In this document: in pieces, positions 27,301 through 36,282 of the stretch | Position numbering within the stretch: the stretch's first letter is position 1 | Layout: the number at the start of each line of letters is the position of its first letter | From: Paenibacillus endophyticus | GTDB taxonomy: Bacteria; Bacillota; Bacilli; Paenibacillales; Paenibacillaceae | Length of the DNA: 64,000 nt | Assembly (NCBI RefSeq): GCF_014192395.1 | Contig: NZ_JACHXW010000001.1 | Coordinates: 615,385 to 679,384, forward strand | Direction of reading: 5' to 3' | Program-made: the position numbers and the translations under genes | The notes under the pieces: generated by a model | What the model saw: the letters and a program-made list of their open reading frames with translations, nothing else | Database searches by the model: none | Told to the model about the DNA's origin: nothing

Positions 27301-28631
27301 AAACCTTAACTGCTACGATAACGCCTTCAGAAGCTACCAATAAACAAGCGACTTGGACGTCGAGCCATTCGGATGTGGCGAGCGTCAGCGAGACGGGCGA
27401 GATAACAGCTGTCTCGGTCGGGACAGCCACCATTACTGTCACCACGCTAGACGGTGGTTATACAGCTGAGTGTTTAGTAACCGTTACGGATGCAACTGGT
27501 GAAGGATATGCAGTTGCTATAGAAAACGGTGAAGGCAGCGGAAGCTATGCACCAGGAGATATTGTTACCATCAAAGCACAAATAGCACCTGATGGCCAAA
27601 CTTTTGACAAATGGACTGCGGATAAAAGCAGCGTAGTATTCGAAAATGCAGGCGCAATCGAAACTACATTTGTAATGCCTGAAGAATCAGTTACCGTAAC
27701 GGCAACTTATAAAGCTACAACTCGGCCAATGTGGCCAACAGGTGCACAGTTATTAGCTTCAAATGTAGGTAAAACGAGTTTAATGCTTTCATGGACAGCA
27801 GCAAGTGGCAATACGGATGTAACAAGCTATAAGGTGTACAAGAATGGTATCGAATTCATGACATTACCCGTTGAAATCACCAATTATCAAGTTGGCGGTC
27901 TTTCATCTGACAAGGCTTATTCCTTTAAAGTTGAAGCAGGCGATGCAGCGGATAACTGGAGCGTGGATGGTCCGAGTGTAACGGTGACTACTGAAGCTAG
28001 CTCTTCAGGCGGTGGTTGGACACCACCACCGACACCGACACCAACACCAACACCAACAGAACCAGTCAATCCTACAGAGCCTGAAACTCCAAAAGTTGAT
28101 CTGTCTGATATCACGGATCATTGGGCTAGGGCAGCCATTTCAAAATCGGTAGAGCTTGGTTTTGTAAATGGTTATGAAAATGGAACGTTCAAACCGAATG
28201 CAACGATAACTCGCGGTGAGTATGCAACGATGTTGGCTAGAGCGCTGAAATTGGAGCTTGGCGATTCTGGGTTTAGTTTTGCTGATCAAGACCAAACACC
28301 AATATGGGCCCAGCCATTCATTCAAGCAATTGCTGATGCCGGATTCATATCGGGATATGAAGATGGTTCATTCCGTACAAATAATGGAGTGACCAGAAGC
28401 GAGTTAGTGGTTATCCTTGTTCGTGCAATGGGTCTCGAAATAAATCCGAATGCATCGCTGGCATTTGATGATGCAGAACAAATTCCGGAATGGGCTAAAC
28501 CTTATGTGGCAACAGCAGCAGAAGCGGGGTTTATAAAGGGATATGGGAATGGAAAATTTAATCCTAACGGAACTTCAACGAGAGCTGAAGCAGTTACTTT
28601 GATTCTAGCTATGTTAGATCATCTAAAATAA
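24357..28631 (+). CDS. SLH-anchored multidomain protein with clan GH-A-like glycoside hydrolase domain
   Basis: This is a 1424-residue exported protein with a signal peptide to about residue 40. Residues 48-475 look like a TIM-barrel glycosidase: acid/base candidate Glu192 in HVNEP and nucleophile candidate Glu287 in FISEAGSF, 95 residues apart, as in GH5/39/30-type enzymes. Two tandem beta-sandwich modules of about 180 residues follow (492-672, 675-855), then a cadherin-like domain (860-958), a Big_2 domain (962-1045), an InlB-repeat-like module (1049-1122), FN3 (1125-1215), a Pro-Thr linker and three SLH domains (1248-1424). AGGGAGG lies 9 bases before the ATG. The gene is monocistronic, with a cre upstream. 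The substrate and exact GH family are not determined. Confidence 0.82.
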   Translation: MLRSMITKKRMGRFLMKLTMVLMSIILVVLPTFTPNNVYAADAAAENVTVYAADALQQPFYGFGTQFDPYVGSNRIISPLSDEQWDQVMTRAEYMRMGFSRLALACNAFSPTLTVGEYDWNTDEMKQIYKILDRLKADGTTVLLSSWRMDYENDTVSNNSSEKYVDLIVDALDYLINTKGYTNIKYYQHVNEPKTNKISWEGYKQAVVWLKDKIADRNLPVALMATGNQPGTGLYDSKNQLELAPYLGAYDVHFYPSQASIANASNSVVATRMKELSDSPKPLFISEAGSFDNVTSDDHQPNVRNYWYSLHQVDYAMQAVFQGVSGISAWIMDDAMHGKLWGMWDIFNSPNPRPWFYSYSLLSRYVEQGSTLYQPEAGNDRTTRMLVSSKAVDDGTKNWTIAAVNRGTESREFTVRIPGVASATWDLYKYTQDYHPTDANALPVKDSEITNVDMTNTGVTITVPANGFVLLTTSDQSPVDGVPTEGVVKLPIFADFNNHTTGSAPIGWELQGDHVTIEDMPSAANKSMRVSGDSGAGVNGAAYHFISQSAKIVEEFDIKVDQTDQRVNAGILKSGADTATEVYFDKDGNLCYGDSSSGTIIMPYNAHTWYHVKIVADAATGKFDVYVNDMVIPKVHQASFKTSSSFIDHVEYNVPEESNAKFNVDNVRIYRLLAMDSFDEQSTGSAPAGWEVVGDQIKVEEMPSTSDKILKIDGKATTGADTAAIRFEAHNKRIVMGFDIKLDSKARVQSGYMYDEDIPAVVLYFDSDGTIRYYYGDRSRVLASSFQVNTWYSFKLVIDPSTNLFDIYLNDMNKPAVTNVPFRSSAFSLDRILFGAPENSQAIFNLNNVYAYTEAQMPSADANLKHIEFGTGTISPAFQTDTMDYQLIVNKGTESVSITPSPSSPYAMVSVDGIALSSDTASPRIPIAFGEDRNFTIEVKAQDGITTKQYEFTVIESDNPVVEVENVTLNKEALSLKVGDSETLTATITPSEATNKQATWTSSHSDVASVSETGEITAVSVGTATITVTTLDGGYTAECLVTVTDATGEGYAVAIENGEGSGSYAPGDIVTIKAQIAPDGQTFDKWTADKSSVVFENAGAIETTFVMPEESVTVTATYKATTRPMWPTGAQLLASNVGKTSLMLSWTAASGNTDVTSYKVYKNGIEFMTLPVEITNYQVGGLSSDKAYSFKVEAGDAADNWSVDGPSVTVTTEASSSGGGWTPPPTPTPTPTPTEPVNPTEPETPKVDLSDITDHWARAAISKSVELGFVNGYENGTFKPNATITRGEYATMLARALKLELGDSGFSFADQDQTPIWAQPFIQAIADAGFISGYEDGSFRTNNGVTRSELVVILVRAMGLEINPNASLAFDDAEQIPEWAKPYVATAAEAGFIKGYGNGKFNPNGTSTRAEAVTLILAMLDHLK

Positions 28632-28663
28632 GTAACGACTTGACGTGCAACAAATGAGTGTTG

Positions 28664-28719
28664 AAAACTACTCCCTTTTATTTGCTTTGTTCTGCAAATA
28701 GAAGGGAGTAGTTTTAATT
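28664..28719 (+). terminator. Intrinsic terminator of the SLH-glycosidase gene
   Basis: A 22-bp stem (28664-28685 with 28694-28715, one mismatch) has an 8-base loop; the right arm ends in TTTT. Confidence 0.85.
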
Positions 28720-28797
28720 ACCAAGCTTAGTGGTTGCGGACCTCACTCCGTTTGGATAAGTCCAACAATAATGTAATCAATGAGTAAGGGTTATCTC

Positions 28798-28888
28798 CAA
28801 TAATTGAGCAGGATATGGCAAGATCGTACGGCACTCCGTAATATTGAGCAGTATCCTGTAATATTGAGTGTTTCGGGGATGCTATACT
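28798..28888 (+). promoter_or_regulatory. Phased ATTGAG direct repeats and promoter of the YesN/YesM operon
   Basis: GTAATATTGAG occurs exactly at 28838-28848 and 28858-28868 (20 bp apart). A degenerate copy, CAATAATTGAG, is at 28798-28808, a further 40 bp upstream. TATACT at 28883-28888 is a good -10. The last repeat overlaps where a -35 should be, which suits autoactivation by the AraC-type response regulator. Confidence 0.5.
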
Positions 28889-28921
28889 AGGACTAACCAT
28901 AACCGAAAGGACGGATTACTG

Positions 28922-29941
28922 GTGTTTCAAGTATTGGTAGCTGAAGATGAAATCTGGATTCGTAAGATGATTGTAGACATCATAGAGACAACGGAAGGAT
29001 TTCAAGTTGTCGGTGAAGCCCGGAACGGTAAGGAAGCATGGGATATGCTTCAGGAGCTTTGGCCGACACTGGTTGTTACCGACATCATGATGCCGCAGCG
29101 TGACGGTCTTTGGCTGGTTGAACAAATCGCGGAGAAAAAGCTTCCGATGGAAACCATCATCATAAGCGGGTATGATAAATTTCAATATGCACAGCAAGCG
29201 ATAAAGTATCAAGTATCCGAGTATTTGCTAAAGCCTGTTAAGGAACAAGAATTAAGAGAAGCGATGCAGCGTCTATATGCACGACTTGAAGATAATGACA
29301 AGTGGCATATGTATCTGTTGAAAGTACAAGCTTTCCTCGAAGGTCTTGCGTCAAAAGATAAGCAGGACGAGCTGTCTCATCAACTGCATAAGCTGCTTGA
29401 TTCTGTATTCGCTCTTCGCGAAAATTATCCGTCTTATTACATTGCATTATTACGTTTGCTCCATACGAAATGGACAGAAAGACTTGGCGTTGAACCTAAG
29501 GAATCAAGTTATTTATTTCACGCGAATGAGTCTCAGAGCGAGGAACATATCCGTTCTCACTACGATGTGCTGCTTAAACGTTCGTTCCAGGCACAGTCAA
29601 CTGAAAGTTATCAATTGGATAAGAAAGTGATCCGAGAGGTATGCGTTTATCTGGATCAGCATTACCGTAAAAATGTATCTCTTACGGAGATGGCAGAACG
29701 AAGCCATATGAGCGTTTCGCACTTTTGCAATGTGTTCAAAAGACAGACAGGTTTGACATTAATTAATTATGTCAATAAAGTTCGAATGGAGAAGGTTAAA
29801 CAGTTGCTACTGGAACCTGATCTGAAAATTTACGATATTGCCGAGCTTGTCGGATATGCGACTATGTCGTACTTTAACCGGATATTTAAAGAGATGGAAG
29901 GCGTTTCGCCTAACGAATATCGAAAGGCCAATGGGATATGA
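28922..29941 (+). CDS. YesN-type response regulator (REC + AraC HTH)
   Basis: This is about 339 residues from a GTG at 28922, beginning MFQVLVAEDEIWIRKM; GAAAGGA lies upstream. The receiver domain has phosphoacceptor Asp54 in VVTDIMMPQRDG and the conserved lysine in YLLKPV. The C-terminal 100 residues are an AraC-type double HTH (SLTEMAERSHMSVSHFCNVF and IYDIAELVGYATMSYFNRIF). It overlaps the histidine kinase gene by ATGA and precedes a sugar ABC operon, the standard arrangement in which phosphorylated YesN activates transporter and enzyme genes. Confidence 0.93.
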   Translation: MFQVLVAEDEIWIRKMIVDIIETTEGFQVVGEARNGKEAWDMLQELWPTLVVTDIMMPQRDGLWLVEQIAEKKLPMETIIISGYDKFQYAQQAIKYQVSEYLLKPVKEQELREAMQRLYARLEDNDKWHMYLLKVQAFLEGLASKDKQDELSHQLHKLLDSVFALRENYPSYYIALLRLLHTKWTERLGVEPKESSYLFHANESQSEEHIRSHYDVLLKRSFQAQSTESYQLDKKVIREVCVYLDQHYRKNVSLTEMAERSHMSVSHFCNVFKRQTGLTLINYVNKVRMEKVKQLLLEPDLKIYDIAELVGYATMSYFNRIFKEMEGVSPNEYRKANGI

Positions 29942-31722
29942 GCTTCAGGGAACGTTTCTCGTGGTATAACTACTCCATTAAATTCAAAATTACTTTTCTT
30001 CTGCTTGTCAGCTGTATTCTTTGTACATTCGTTACCGGATATCTCATTAATCATAATTACAGCACAGCCGTACTACGTGATTATCAAGCCACCTCCAATG
30101 AAGCAACAAGCCGATTGGGCTATCAACTGGACTATTACCTAGAGCAAGTCGAGCATTCCACTTGGAATATGATTGGAGACTTGAAGATACAGCGCTGGTT
30201 GGAGGAAACTGGAGAGGCGAATCGAGAGATTGAGGATGGAGTACTGAATACACTCGAAACATACCGGATATTCAACTCATGGGATATTGCCGGTTTATGG
30301 GTGGTTTCAAAAGATGGACGTACTGTGTCAAGTGTAACGGATTTTGAAATTCCGCAAGCCCAATATACGAATACTTCTACTCGAGTTTCCATAGTGCGTC
30401 AGAGCGGATATTATCGGAATGAGGTATTCCCTTTAATATCGATATCGATGCCTATTTATAGCATTTATAATGGAAGGTTAATGGGACATTTAGTGCTGAA
30501 TCTGGAATTTACCGAGTTAAAACGGTTATTTACCGATACGAAGCTCGGACAGTCAGGAAAGTTCTATGTCATCAATAAACATGAGGGAAAGACGGTTTTC
30601 CATCCGAATCAAGCGTTTATTGGCATGTTCATTCAGGACACTAATCTGTCGGAATTAGATTTAGGTTTCAAAGGGAATGCTGCAATGCAAACCATCCAAC
30701 ATACCAGTATGCTGATTGGTACTAGGGACATGCCAAGTCAAGATTGGACCATTGTATCCGTTGTCCCGCTGGACGAAATGGCTTCCGGTCTCAAAGCAGC
30801 GAAACGGACAACGATTATTATAATGGTCGTTATCTTACTGCTTGTTCTTCTAGTAGTACCTGCTTTAGCTAAACGATTTGTAGCACCTATTGGCAGATTA
30901 ATGTCGGCGGTTAACCGTATGGAGCATGGTGATTTGAAAGTAAGGACGGAGTTTCACCCCGGACCCGACGAAATTCAAATTCTCAGCATGAAATTTAACC
31001 GGATGACAGATCGACTTGTTACGCTTATTGATGAAGTAATGAATTTATCAAAGAAAGAAATGCACCTGCAGAATAGGCAGAATGAAGCTTCCATTCAAGC
31101 ACTTCAGAACCAAATCAATCCGCATTTTCTATACAATACGCTAGATATTATTAAAAGTATTGCTTATCTTGAGCGGAATCAGCGTGTGGTTGAGATGACT
31201 CATAACCTCGCTGATTTTTACCGTTATACGGCGAGTGTTCGTGAAAAGGAAGTGACACTGGCGGAGGAATTAAAGGCTTTGGAGCAGTATCTCACGATTA
31301 TTCATATCCGTTTCCCTGATGAATTCACAAGTGAAGTACTGGTGAATGAGAAGTACTATGGATGCAGGATGGTTAAGCTTACACTTCAGCCGCTTGTCGA
31401 GAATGCAATTAAATATGCAATTGAGCCAAGAGGCGGAGAGGGTGTTATCCGAATCAGCGCGTATAGCGATAAGGAGAAGTTGATTATTGAAGTGATGGAT
31501 AATGGGCCAGGACTCCCTGAACATCTGCTCCGTACACTGAAAAAACGTTTAGATAGAGTAGTCTCGGATCCTGACAGCTACCGGGGAGAGGGTTCATATG
31601 GTCTAGTTAATGTACATTCCCGCCTTCATCTGCAATATGGCGAAGGTTACGGGCTAAGGCTGCATACGTTCGAAGGCAGGGGGACGGTGGTGACAGTAAC
31701 GATTCCTTTAACACATCATTAA
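29938..31722 (+). CDS. YesM-type sensor histidine kinase
   Basis: This 594-residue membrane kinase has a transmembrane helix near residues 12-34, an extracellular sensor region, a second helix near 287-308 (IIIMVVILLLVLLVVPAL), a HAMP linker, then the His_kinase domain with phosphohistidine His396 in NQINPHFLYNTL. The ATPase domain has the N box ENAIKYAI and DNGPGLP. It is translationally coupled to the response regulator by a 4-base overlap. It probably senses the sugar handled by the adjacent importer. A terminator-like hairpin follows. Confidence 0.93.
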   Translation: MSFRERFSWYNYSIKFKITFLLLVSCILCTFVTGYLINHNYSTAVLRDYQATSNEATSRLGYQLDYYLEQVEHSTWNMIGDLKIQRWLEETGEANREIEDGVLNTLETYRIFNSWDIAGLWVVSKDGRTVSSVTDFEIPQAQYTNTSTRVSIVRQSGYYRNEVFPLISISMPIYSIYNGRLMGHLVLNLEFTELKRLFTDTKLGQSGKFYVINKHEGKTVFHPNQAFIGMFIQDTNLSELDLGFKGNAAMQTIQHTSMLIGTRDMPSQDWTIVSVVPLDEMASGLKAAKRTTIIIMVVILLLVLLVVPALAKRFVAPIGRLMSAVNRMEHGDLKVRTEFHPGPDEIQILSMKFNRMTDRLVTLIDEVMNLSKKEMHLQNRQNEASIQALQNQINPHFLYNTLDIIKSIAYLERNQRVVEMTHNLADFYRYTASVREKEVTLAEELKALEQYLTIIHIRFPDEFTSEVLVNEKYYGCRMVKLTLQPLVENAIKYAIEPRGGEGVIRISAYSDKEKLIIEVMDNGPGLPEHLLRTLKKRLDRVVSDPDSYRGEGSYGLVNVHSRLHLQYGEGYGLRLHTFEGRGTVVTVTIPLTHH

Positions 31723-31738
31723 AGCAAGTGTATAAGAA

Positions 31739-31775
31739 AGCGGTGTGGGATATTATTCCTGCGCCGCTGTTTTTC
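31739..31775 (+). terminator. Intrinsic terminator after the YesM kinase gene
   Basis: A 12-bp stem with wobble pairs (31739-31750 with 31757-31768) has a 6-base loop and is followed by GTTTTT. The ABC operon downstream therefore probably has its own promoter. Confidence 0.75.
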
Positions 31776-31908
31776 TAAGTGCATGAACGCTGCCTCTATT
31801 TTACGAAAGAGAAGAAAATAGACTCGAAATAAAGAGGATTGAGAATTCAAGCGGAAGCCAACTTTCGATAATATGAAGATGTAGCAAACACAGATAAGGA
31901 AAAGGGGA

Positions 31909-33243
31909 ATGAAGATGAAGAGAAAAAAATTAGCTTCTCTGGTGTTAACGGCAATGATTTCATCTGCTGTATTGTCCGCATGTGGTTCAAATAATACGAA
32001 CAATGCAAGCCATAATGCAAACAACGGGGCACCAACAACTGAAGCAGCTGCAACAGCTTCGCCGGATACAAAGGAACCTGTAGAACTGCGCATTATTAAC
32101 TGGCGCGTAGAGGACAAAGAATTCTTCGATCAGTTCAACGTCAAGTTTGAGCAAGAGAACCCGAATATTAAAGTCCGATATGACGCAACACCAACTCAAA
32201 GCTACCAGCAGCTTAAAAACTCCCGTATTGCCGCCAACGAAGTAGACATTGTAGCCGGTGATTATAAAACAATGAACTCTGCAGATCAGCGTGAGCTGTG
32301 GATGGACTTGTCGGGACAAAGCTTCCTTGACAACTTTAAGCAGGATGCACTGCAGAATCTAACTTACGACAGTAAGCAATACGGACTGCCTTGGAACAAG
32401 GTCAGCCTCGTTGCTTATTATAATAAGCAAATTTTCAGCGATCTTGGTCTTCAAGAGCCAAAGACATGGACTGAATTTACAGCTTTGCTTGAGAAGATCA
32501 AGACAGCAGGTATTGATCCGATCCTCGTAGGCGGCAAAGACGGTTGGCCGATGCAACAAATCGTGCATACGCTGGAACCTTCAGTTGTACGCGGAGCGAA
32601 TTCGGACTTTTATGGCAAAGACAATTCTAACGTGATGGCATTGACAAGCAAATTCACAGATTCGGAATGGCTGGAAGTATTTACAAAATTCCAGACACTG
32701 AGCACATACTTCCAGAAGAACTCGCTTGGCTTGGCATACGGACAGGCACCTGGCCTATTCGCTCAAGGAAAAGCAGCAATGACGATCGACGGTACGTTCA
32801 GCTTGACGCAAATCAATGATGCAAAACCAAACTTTGAGGTCGGCACGTTTATCGTTCCTGCAACCGACGACGAGGCAAAGAACAAGATTGGTTATGCAAA
32901 AATCGGCGGAGCTTGGTTCATATCGAATAAATCGCCTAATAAGGAAGCTGCGCTGAAATATCTTGAAGCATTCAGCCAAAAAGACAACTATCAGCTTTAC
33001 ATTGATACGGTGAATCAATTCCCCGTTATGGACGGCATTACGATGAAAGATCCGTTGGCAGAGCAAATCAATGATCAACTATCTGCAAAAGATGCGGTTG
33101 ACCAGTTTACGAATATTCAAAATTCAGGCTCAACGTATTCGCTTGATCTCCTCAACAAGGTTTCAACTGGCGATATGTCTCCTGAAGAAGCAGCGAAGCA
33201 ATGGCAAAAGGATTACGAAGACAGCAAGGCTAACTGGAAATAA
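31909..33243 (+). CDS. CUT1-type sugar ABC transporter substrate-binding lipoprotein
   Basis: This 444-residue family 1 binding protein has a basic N terminus, hydrophobic core and lipobox VLSAC (Cys25), followed by a low-complexity Asn/Ala/Thr linker. Conserved parts are INWRVEDKEFFDQFNVKFEQENP, GLPWNKVSLVAYYNKQIF, LFAQGKAAMTIDGTFSL and the C-terminal tail typical of the family. ATG 31909 and ATG 31915 are both usable; AAGGA is 7 bases before the first. It starts an operon with two permeases, a GH130-like enzyme and an FAD oxidoreductase, so its ligand is probably a mannose-containing oligosaccharide (inference). Confidence 0.88.
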   Translation: MKMKRKKLASLVLTAMISSAVLSACGSNNTNNASHNANNGAPTTEAAATASPDTKEPVELRIINWRVEDKEFFDQFNVKFEQENPNIKVRYDATPTQSYQQLKNSRIAANEVDIVAGDYKTMNSADQRELWMDLSGQSFLDNFKQDALQNLTYDSKQYGLPWNKVSLVAYYNKQIFSDLGLQEPKTWTEFTALLEKIKTAGIDPILVGGKDGWPMQQIVHTLEPSVVRGANSDFYGKDNSNVMALTSKFTDSEWLEVFTKFQTLSTYFQKNSLGLAYGQAPGLFAQGKAAMTIDGTFSLTQINDAKPNFEVGTFIVPATDDEAKNKIGYAKIGGAWFISNKSPNKEAALKYLEAFSQKDNYQLYIDTVNQFPVMDGITMKDPLAEQINDQLSAKDAVDQFTNIQNSGSTYSLDLLNKVSTGDMSPEEAAKQWQKDYEDSKANWK

Positions 33244-33260
33244 AGAAAATATAGATAAAA

Positions 33261-33290
33261 GTCAAGCCCCGACATCTAACGGGGCTTGAC
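33261..33290 (+). other. Intercistronic hairpin after the binding-protein gene
   Basis: An 11-bp perfect stem GTCAAGCCCCG/CGGGGCTTGAC has an 8-base loop and is followed by TAAAAAT rather than a T-run. A role in mRNA stability or partial termination is more likely than full termination. Confidence 0.65.
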
Positions 33291-33316
33291 TAAAAATAGT
33301 AAGGAGTGGATAAAAG

Positions 33317-34201
33317 ATGGTCAAGACATACCGCTCGTGGGCACCTTGGATGGCCATACTGCCGGCGTTAATTCTATTTTTCATCTTTAAGATTTATCCA
33401 GCACTCGGTACGCTCTTTTTCTCGATGACCGATTTCAACGGCAATATCGATCATTTTAAATGGGTTGGCCTGAAAAATTACAAAAACGCTTTAACAATCA
33501 ACTTCGATGACTTGATGAATGCAATCAAAGTATCTTTTACGTTTGCCTTCTTTACTACTGTTATTCAGAACATTGTTGGCGTTGCTCTAGCCGTTTTAGT
33601 AAATTTGAAAATCCGCGGTAAAAACGTTTATCGTTCCATATTGTTTATGCCGAACGTACTAGGGGTTGTCATTATTGGACTGGTGTGGACACTGATCTTT
33701 GACCCTTACTCGGGACCGATGAATCAAATCCTCAGCTTGTTTGGAACTAGCTCCAGTATGCTTGGAGATTCTAAGCTGGCATTGCCGATAGTCATATTCG
33801 TTCAAGTATGGACTTCGGTTGGTTATGCAATGATTCTGTACCTTGCTGGTTTACAGGGAATTTCACAGGATATTTATGAGGCGGGAAGCGTGGACGGAGC
33901 CGTGGGCTGGAAGTCGTTCCGTTACTTAACTTTACCGTTGCTTCAACCCATTATTGGTATTAACATTCTGCTGAGTATTATTGGCAGCTTGCGTGTGTTT
34001 GATTTAATTATGATTCTAACCAATGGCGGCCCCGATGAGGCAACCATGACCCTCGGCATGTTTGTATTCAAAACGATTTTTGATTCCAGCGGTACGCAAG
34101 GCTATGCTTCGGCGCTTGGCATCATTCATTTTCTTGTTATTGCCGTTGTCGTTGTCATTGTACAAACCTATATGCGCAGACGGGAGGAGAAGCTCTCATG
34201 A
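33317..34201 (+). CDS. CUT1-type sugar ABC transporter permease (MalF-like)
   Basis: This 294-residue permease has six predicted spans, beginning WAPWMAILPALILFFIFKIYP. The EAA loop is EAGSVDGAVGWKSFRYLTLP, and LTNGGPDEATMTLGMFVF is the usual MalF-like segment. The ATG follows TAAGGAGTGG. It overlaps the next permease by ATGA. Substrate as for the preceding binding protein. Confidence 0.92.
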   Translation: MVKTYRSWAPWMAILPALILFFIFKIYPALGTLFFSMTDFNGNIDHFKWVGLKNYKNALTINFDDLMNAIKVSFTFAFFTTVIQNIVGVALAVLVNLKIRGKNVYRSILFMPNVLGVVIIGLVWTLIFDPYSGPMNQILSLFGTSSSMLGDSKLALPIVIFVQVWTSVGYAMILYLAGLQGISQDIYEAGSVDGAVGWKSFRYLTLPLLQPIIGINILLSIIGSLRVFDLIMILTNGGPDEATMTLGMFVFKTIFDSSGTQGYASALGIIHFLVIAVVVVIVQTYMRRREEKLS

Positions 34202-35022
34202 AATTAACAGCAAAGCTCCCCTTTACGCTTGTTCACGTCATTTTGATTTTGTTCAGTCTGTGCATGTTGCTTCCGATCCTAATGATCTTAAACATTGCCC
34301 TTAAGACGAACACCGAGTTTTTGAATTCTCCCATGTCGATCGCCTCATCTTTACATTTTGATAATTTCGCTGAAGCATGGGAGCAAGGCGACATGATTAC
34401 GAATTTTAAGAATAGCTTGATCTATACCGCATGCTCCACCATCTTGACCTGCTTGATTGCGGCGATGGCAGCTTATCCGATCTCACGTAAACATATTCGA
34501 GGCACAGGCGCACTCTTGGGATTAATCGGCATTACGTTGTTCCTACCCGACGGTATTGTTCCTTTGCTCTTCTTCATGAAATATACGGCTTTGCTTAATA
34601 CTTACAGTGGTTATATCCTGCTTAGCTCTGGCATTAATATGGCCCTTATGGTGTTTATTCTTGTTGGCTTTGTTAAGAATATTCCGGCTGATCTAGATGA
34701 AGCAGCCTCCATTGACGGGTGCGGATATTTCCGGTACATTCTGACCATTATTCTGCCATTACTGAAGCCGGCGATCACGACTGTAGCTATGCTCAAGATC
34801 ATTAATGTCTGGAATGATTTCATCAATCCTTATCTGTATTTGACTGATAAAGAGAAGAGGCCGCTGACATCAGGCTTATACTTGTTTGTTGGGGAATTCT
34901 CGACCGATTGGACCGTTCTTGCAGCGGGTATTGTCATCGTCGTTACACCGCTTCTTCTTGTCTACTTATTTCTGCAGAAATATATTATCAGCGGAGTAAG
35001 CAGCGGAGCTTTGAAAGGCTAA
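34198..35022 (+). CDS. CUT1-type sugar ABC transporter permease (MalG-like)
   Basis: This 274-residue permease partner starts in a 4-base overlap. The EAA loop is DEAASIDGCGYFRYILTIILP, and the C terminus QKYIISGVSSGALKG is the MalG-like ending. No ATPase gene follows. The GH130-like gene starts 33 bases later with its own ribosome site, so import and breakdown are on one transcript. Confidence 0.92.
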   Translation: MKLTAKLPFTLVHVILILFSLCMLLPILMILNIALKTNTEFLNSPMSIASSLHFDNFAEAWEQGDMITNFKNSLIYTACSTILTCLIAAMAAYPISRKHIRGTGALLGLIGITLFLPDGIVPLLFFMKYTALLNTYSGYILLSSGINMALMVFILVGFVKNIPADLDEAASIDGCGYFRYILTIILPLLKPAITTVAMLKIINVWNDFINPYLYLTDKEKRPLTSGLYLFVGEFSTDWTVLAAGIVIVVTPLLLVYLFLQKYIISGVSSGALKG

Positions 35023-35055
35023 ATTCAATGAATGACATGAAAGAGAGGTTCATCT

Positions 35056-36282
35056 ATGACACCGCAATTTAAATATTCCTCTAACCCCGCCTTAGTCCCT
35101 CAGGCTGGCTGCGATTGGGCAAGTAAAATGGTGCTTAATCCTGCTATTGTTCAAGATCCGGATGGAAGCCGGCTGCATATGCTCTTCCGAGCGACAGGCC
35201 CATGGCCTCAGGCGAGAAAAGAGGGCTGTTTTGATCCCTATCCGATCTTCCTGGGATATGCCTATAGTGACGATCTCGGAGAGACATGGACGGCTGACTT
35301 CAGCCGGCCTGCCCTTATTCCTGCTTTGAAGCAGGCGCAAGAAGAAATCTATATTACGAATCTTCACGGCGAGCGTGTCCGCAATTACGCGAACGGATGC
35401 ATAGAAGATCCGCGTATTTTTCCAGTTGATGGTGAACTTTATGTATCTGTTGCATGCCGAATGTTCCCGCCTGGACCTTATTGGATGTTAGATCAGGATC
35501 CGCCAATCGAGACACGGTATGACTACATACCGTCCTGGGTGCATGAACAGGATACACCATTCCATGAAGCAGCACGTACGAACAATACAGTAACGGTGCT
35601 GTTCAAGCTGGATCTTGATAAACTGAAATCTGGTCAATATGAGGAAGCATTCACTTATGTATGTCCGTTGACGGATGGTAGTCGGAGCGACAATCGCGAT
35701 GTGTTTCTGTTCCCTCATAAAATGCAAATCGACGGCAAGGAGCAATTCGTCGTTCTTCACCGCCCAATGACCCCAGCGGCGTTTCCAGGCGGAGAAGAAA
35801 CGGTGACACCATCCATCTACATCGCTGCAGCTGAGCGACTGGAGGATTTGGCAACGGCAGACGCTAAGCATCAATTGATGGCAACGAGTGTATTCGATTG
35901 GGAAGCGAACCGAATTGGAGCAAGCTGGCCGCCAATCGCAATTCATACAGATGAGTGGCTCATCTCTTATCACGGCAAGAAGGATGCGGAATTCGGCTAT
36001 ACGCAGTCTTTCATGATTGCCCGTAATGTTCCCGGCGCATTCCCGGAAATCATTCATCGCTGCCCGGACCGTCTCATGTATGCGCAGCAGAATTGGGAGC
36101 TTCCTACCGATTATCCGACGCCGTGCTTATTTACAACAGGCGGCATTATCGTTGGCGATCAGCTCATTATGGCTTATGGCGCTGCGGATCAGAAGGTCGG
36201 CATTTCCTGGGTTAACTTTGAATCCTTGATCGATCATATCAAATGCTTTGATGCGCAAGGAGGTTTGCTAACTCATGTATAA
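35056..36282 (+). CDS. GH130-like glycosidase/phosphorylase (mannoside-active family)
   Basis: This 408-residue cytosolic protein has no signal peptide. It shows five-bladed beta-propeller features of GH130: NPALVPQAGCDWASKMVLNP at the start, HMLFRATGP, the conserved GCIEDPRIF (Asp118, Arg120), DNRDVFLFPHKM, SYHGKK, and a C-terminal TTGGIIVGDQLIMAYGAADQ. Known GH130 members are beta-mannoside phosphorylases or hydrolases. Which reaction applies here depends on phosphate-binding residues that I cannot settle by eye. It overlaps the FAD oxidoreductase gene by 8 bases. Confidence 0.82.
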   Translation: MTPQFKYSSNPALVPQAGCDWASKMVLNPAIVQDPDGSRLHMLFRATGPWPQARKEGCFDPYPIFLGYAYSDDLGETWTADFSRPALIPALKQAQEEIYITNLHGERVRNYANGCIEDPRIFPVDGELYVSVACRMFPPGPYWMLDQDPPIETRYDYIPSWVHEQDTPFHEAARTNNTVTVLFKLDLDKLKSGQYEEAFTYVCPLTDGSRSDNRDVFLFPHKMQIDGKEQFVVLHRPMTPAAFPGGEETVTPSIYIAAAERLEDLATADAKHQLMATSVFDWEANRIGASWPPIAIHTDEWLISYHGKKDAEFGYTQSFMIARNVPGAFPEIIHRCPDRLMYAQQNWELPTDYPTPCLFTTGGIIVGDQLIMAYGAADQKVGISWVNFESLIDHIKCFDAQGGLLTHV

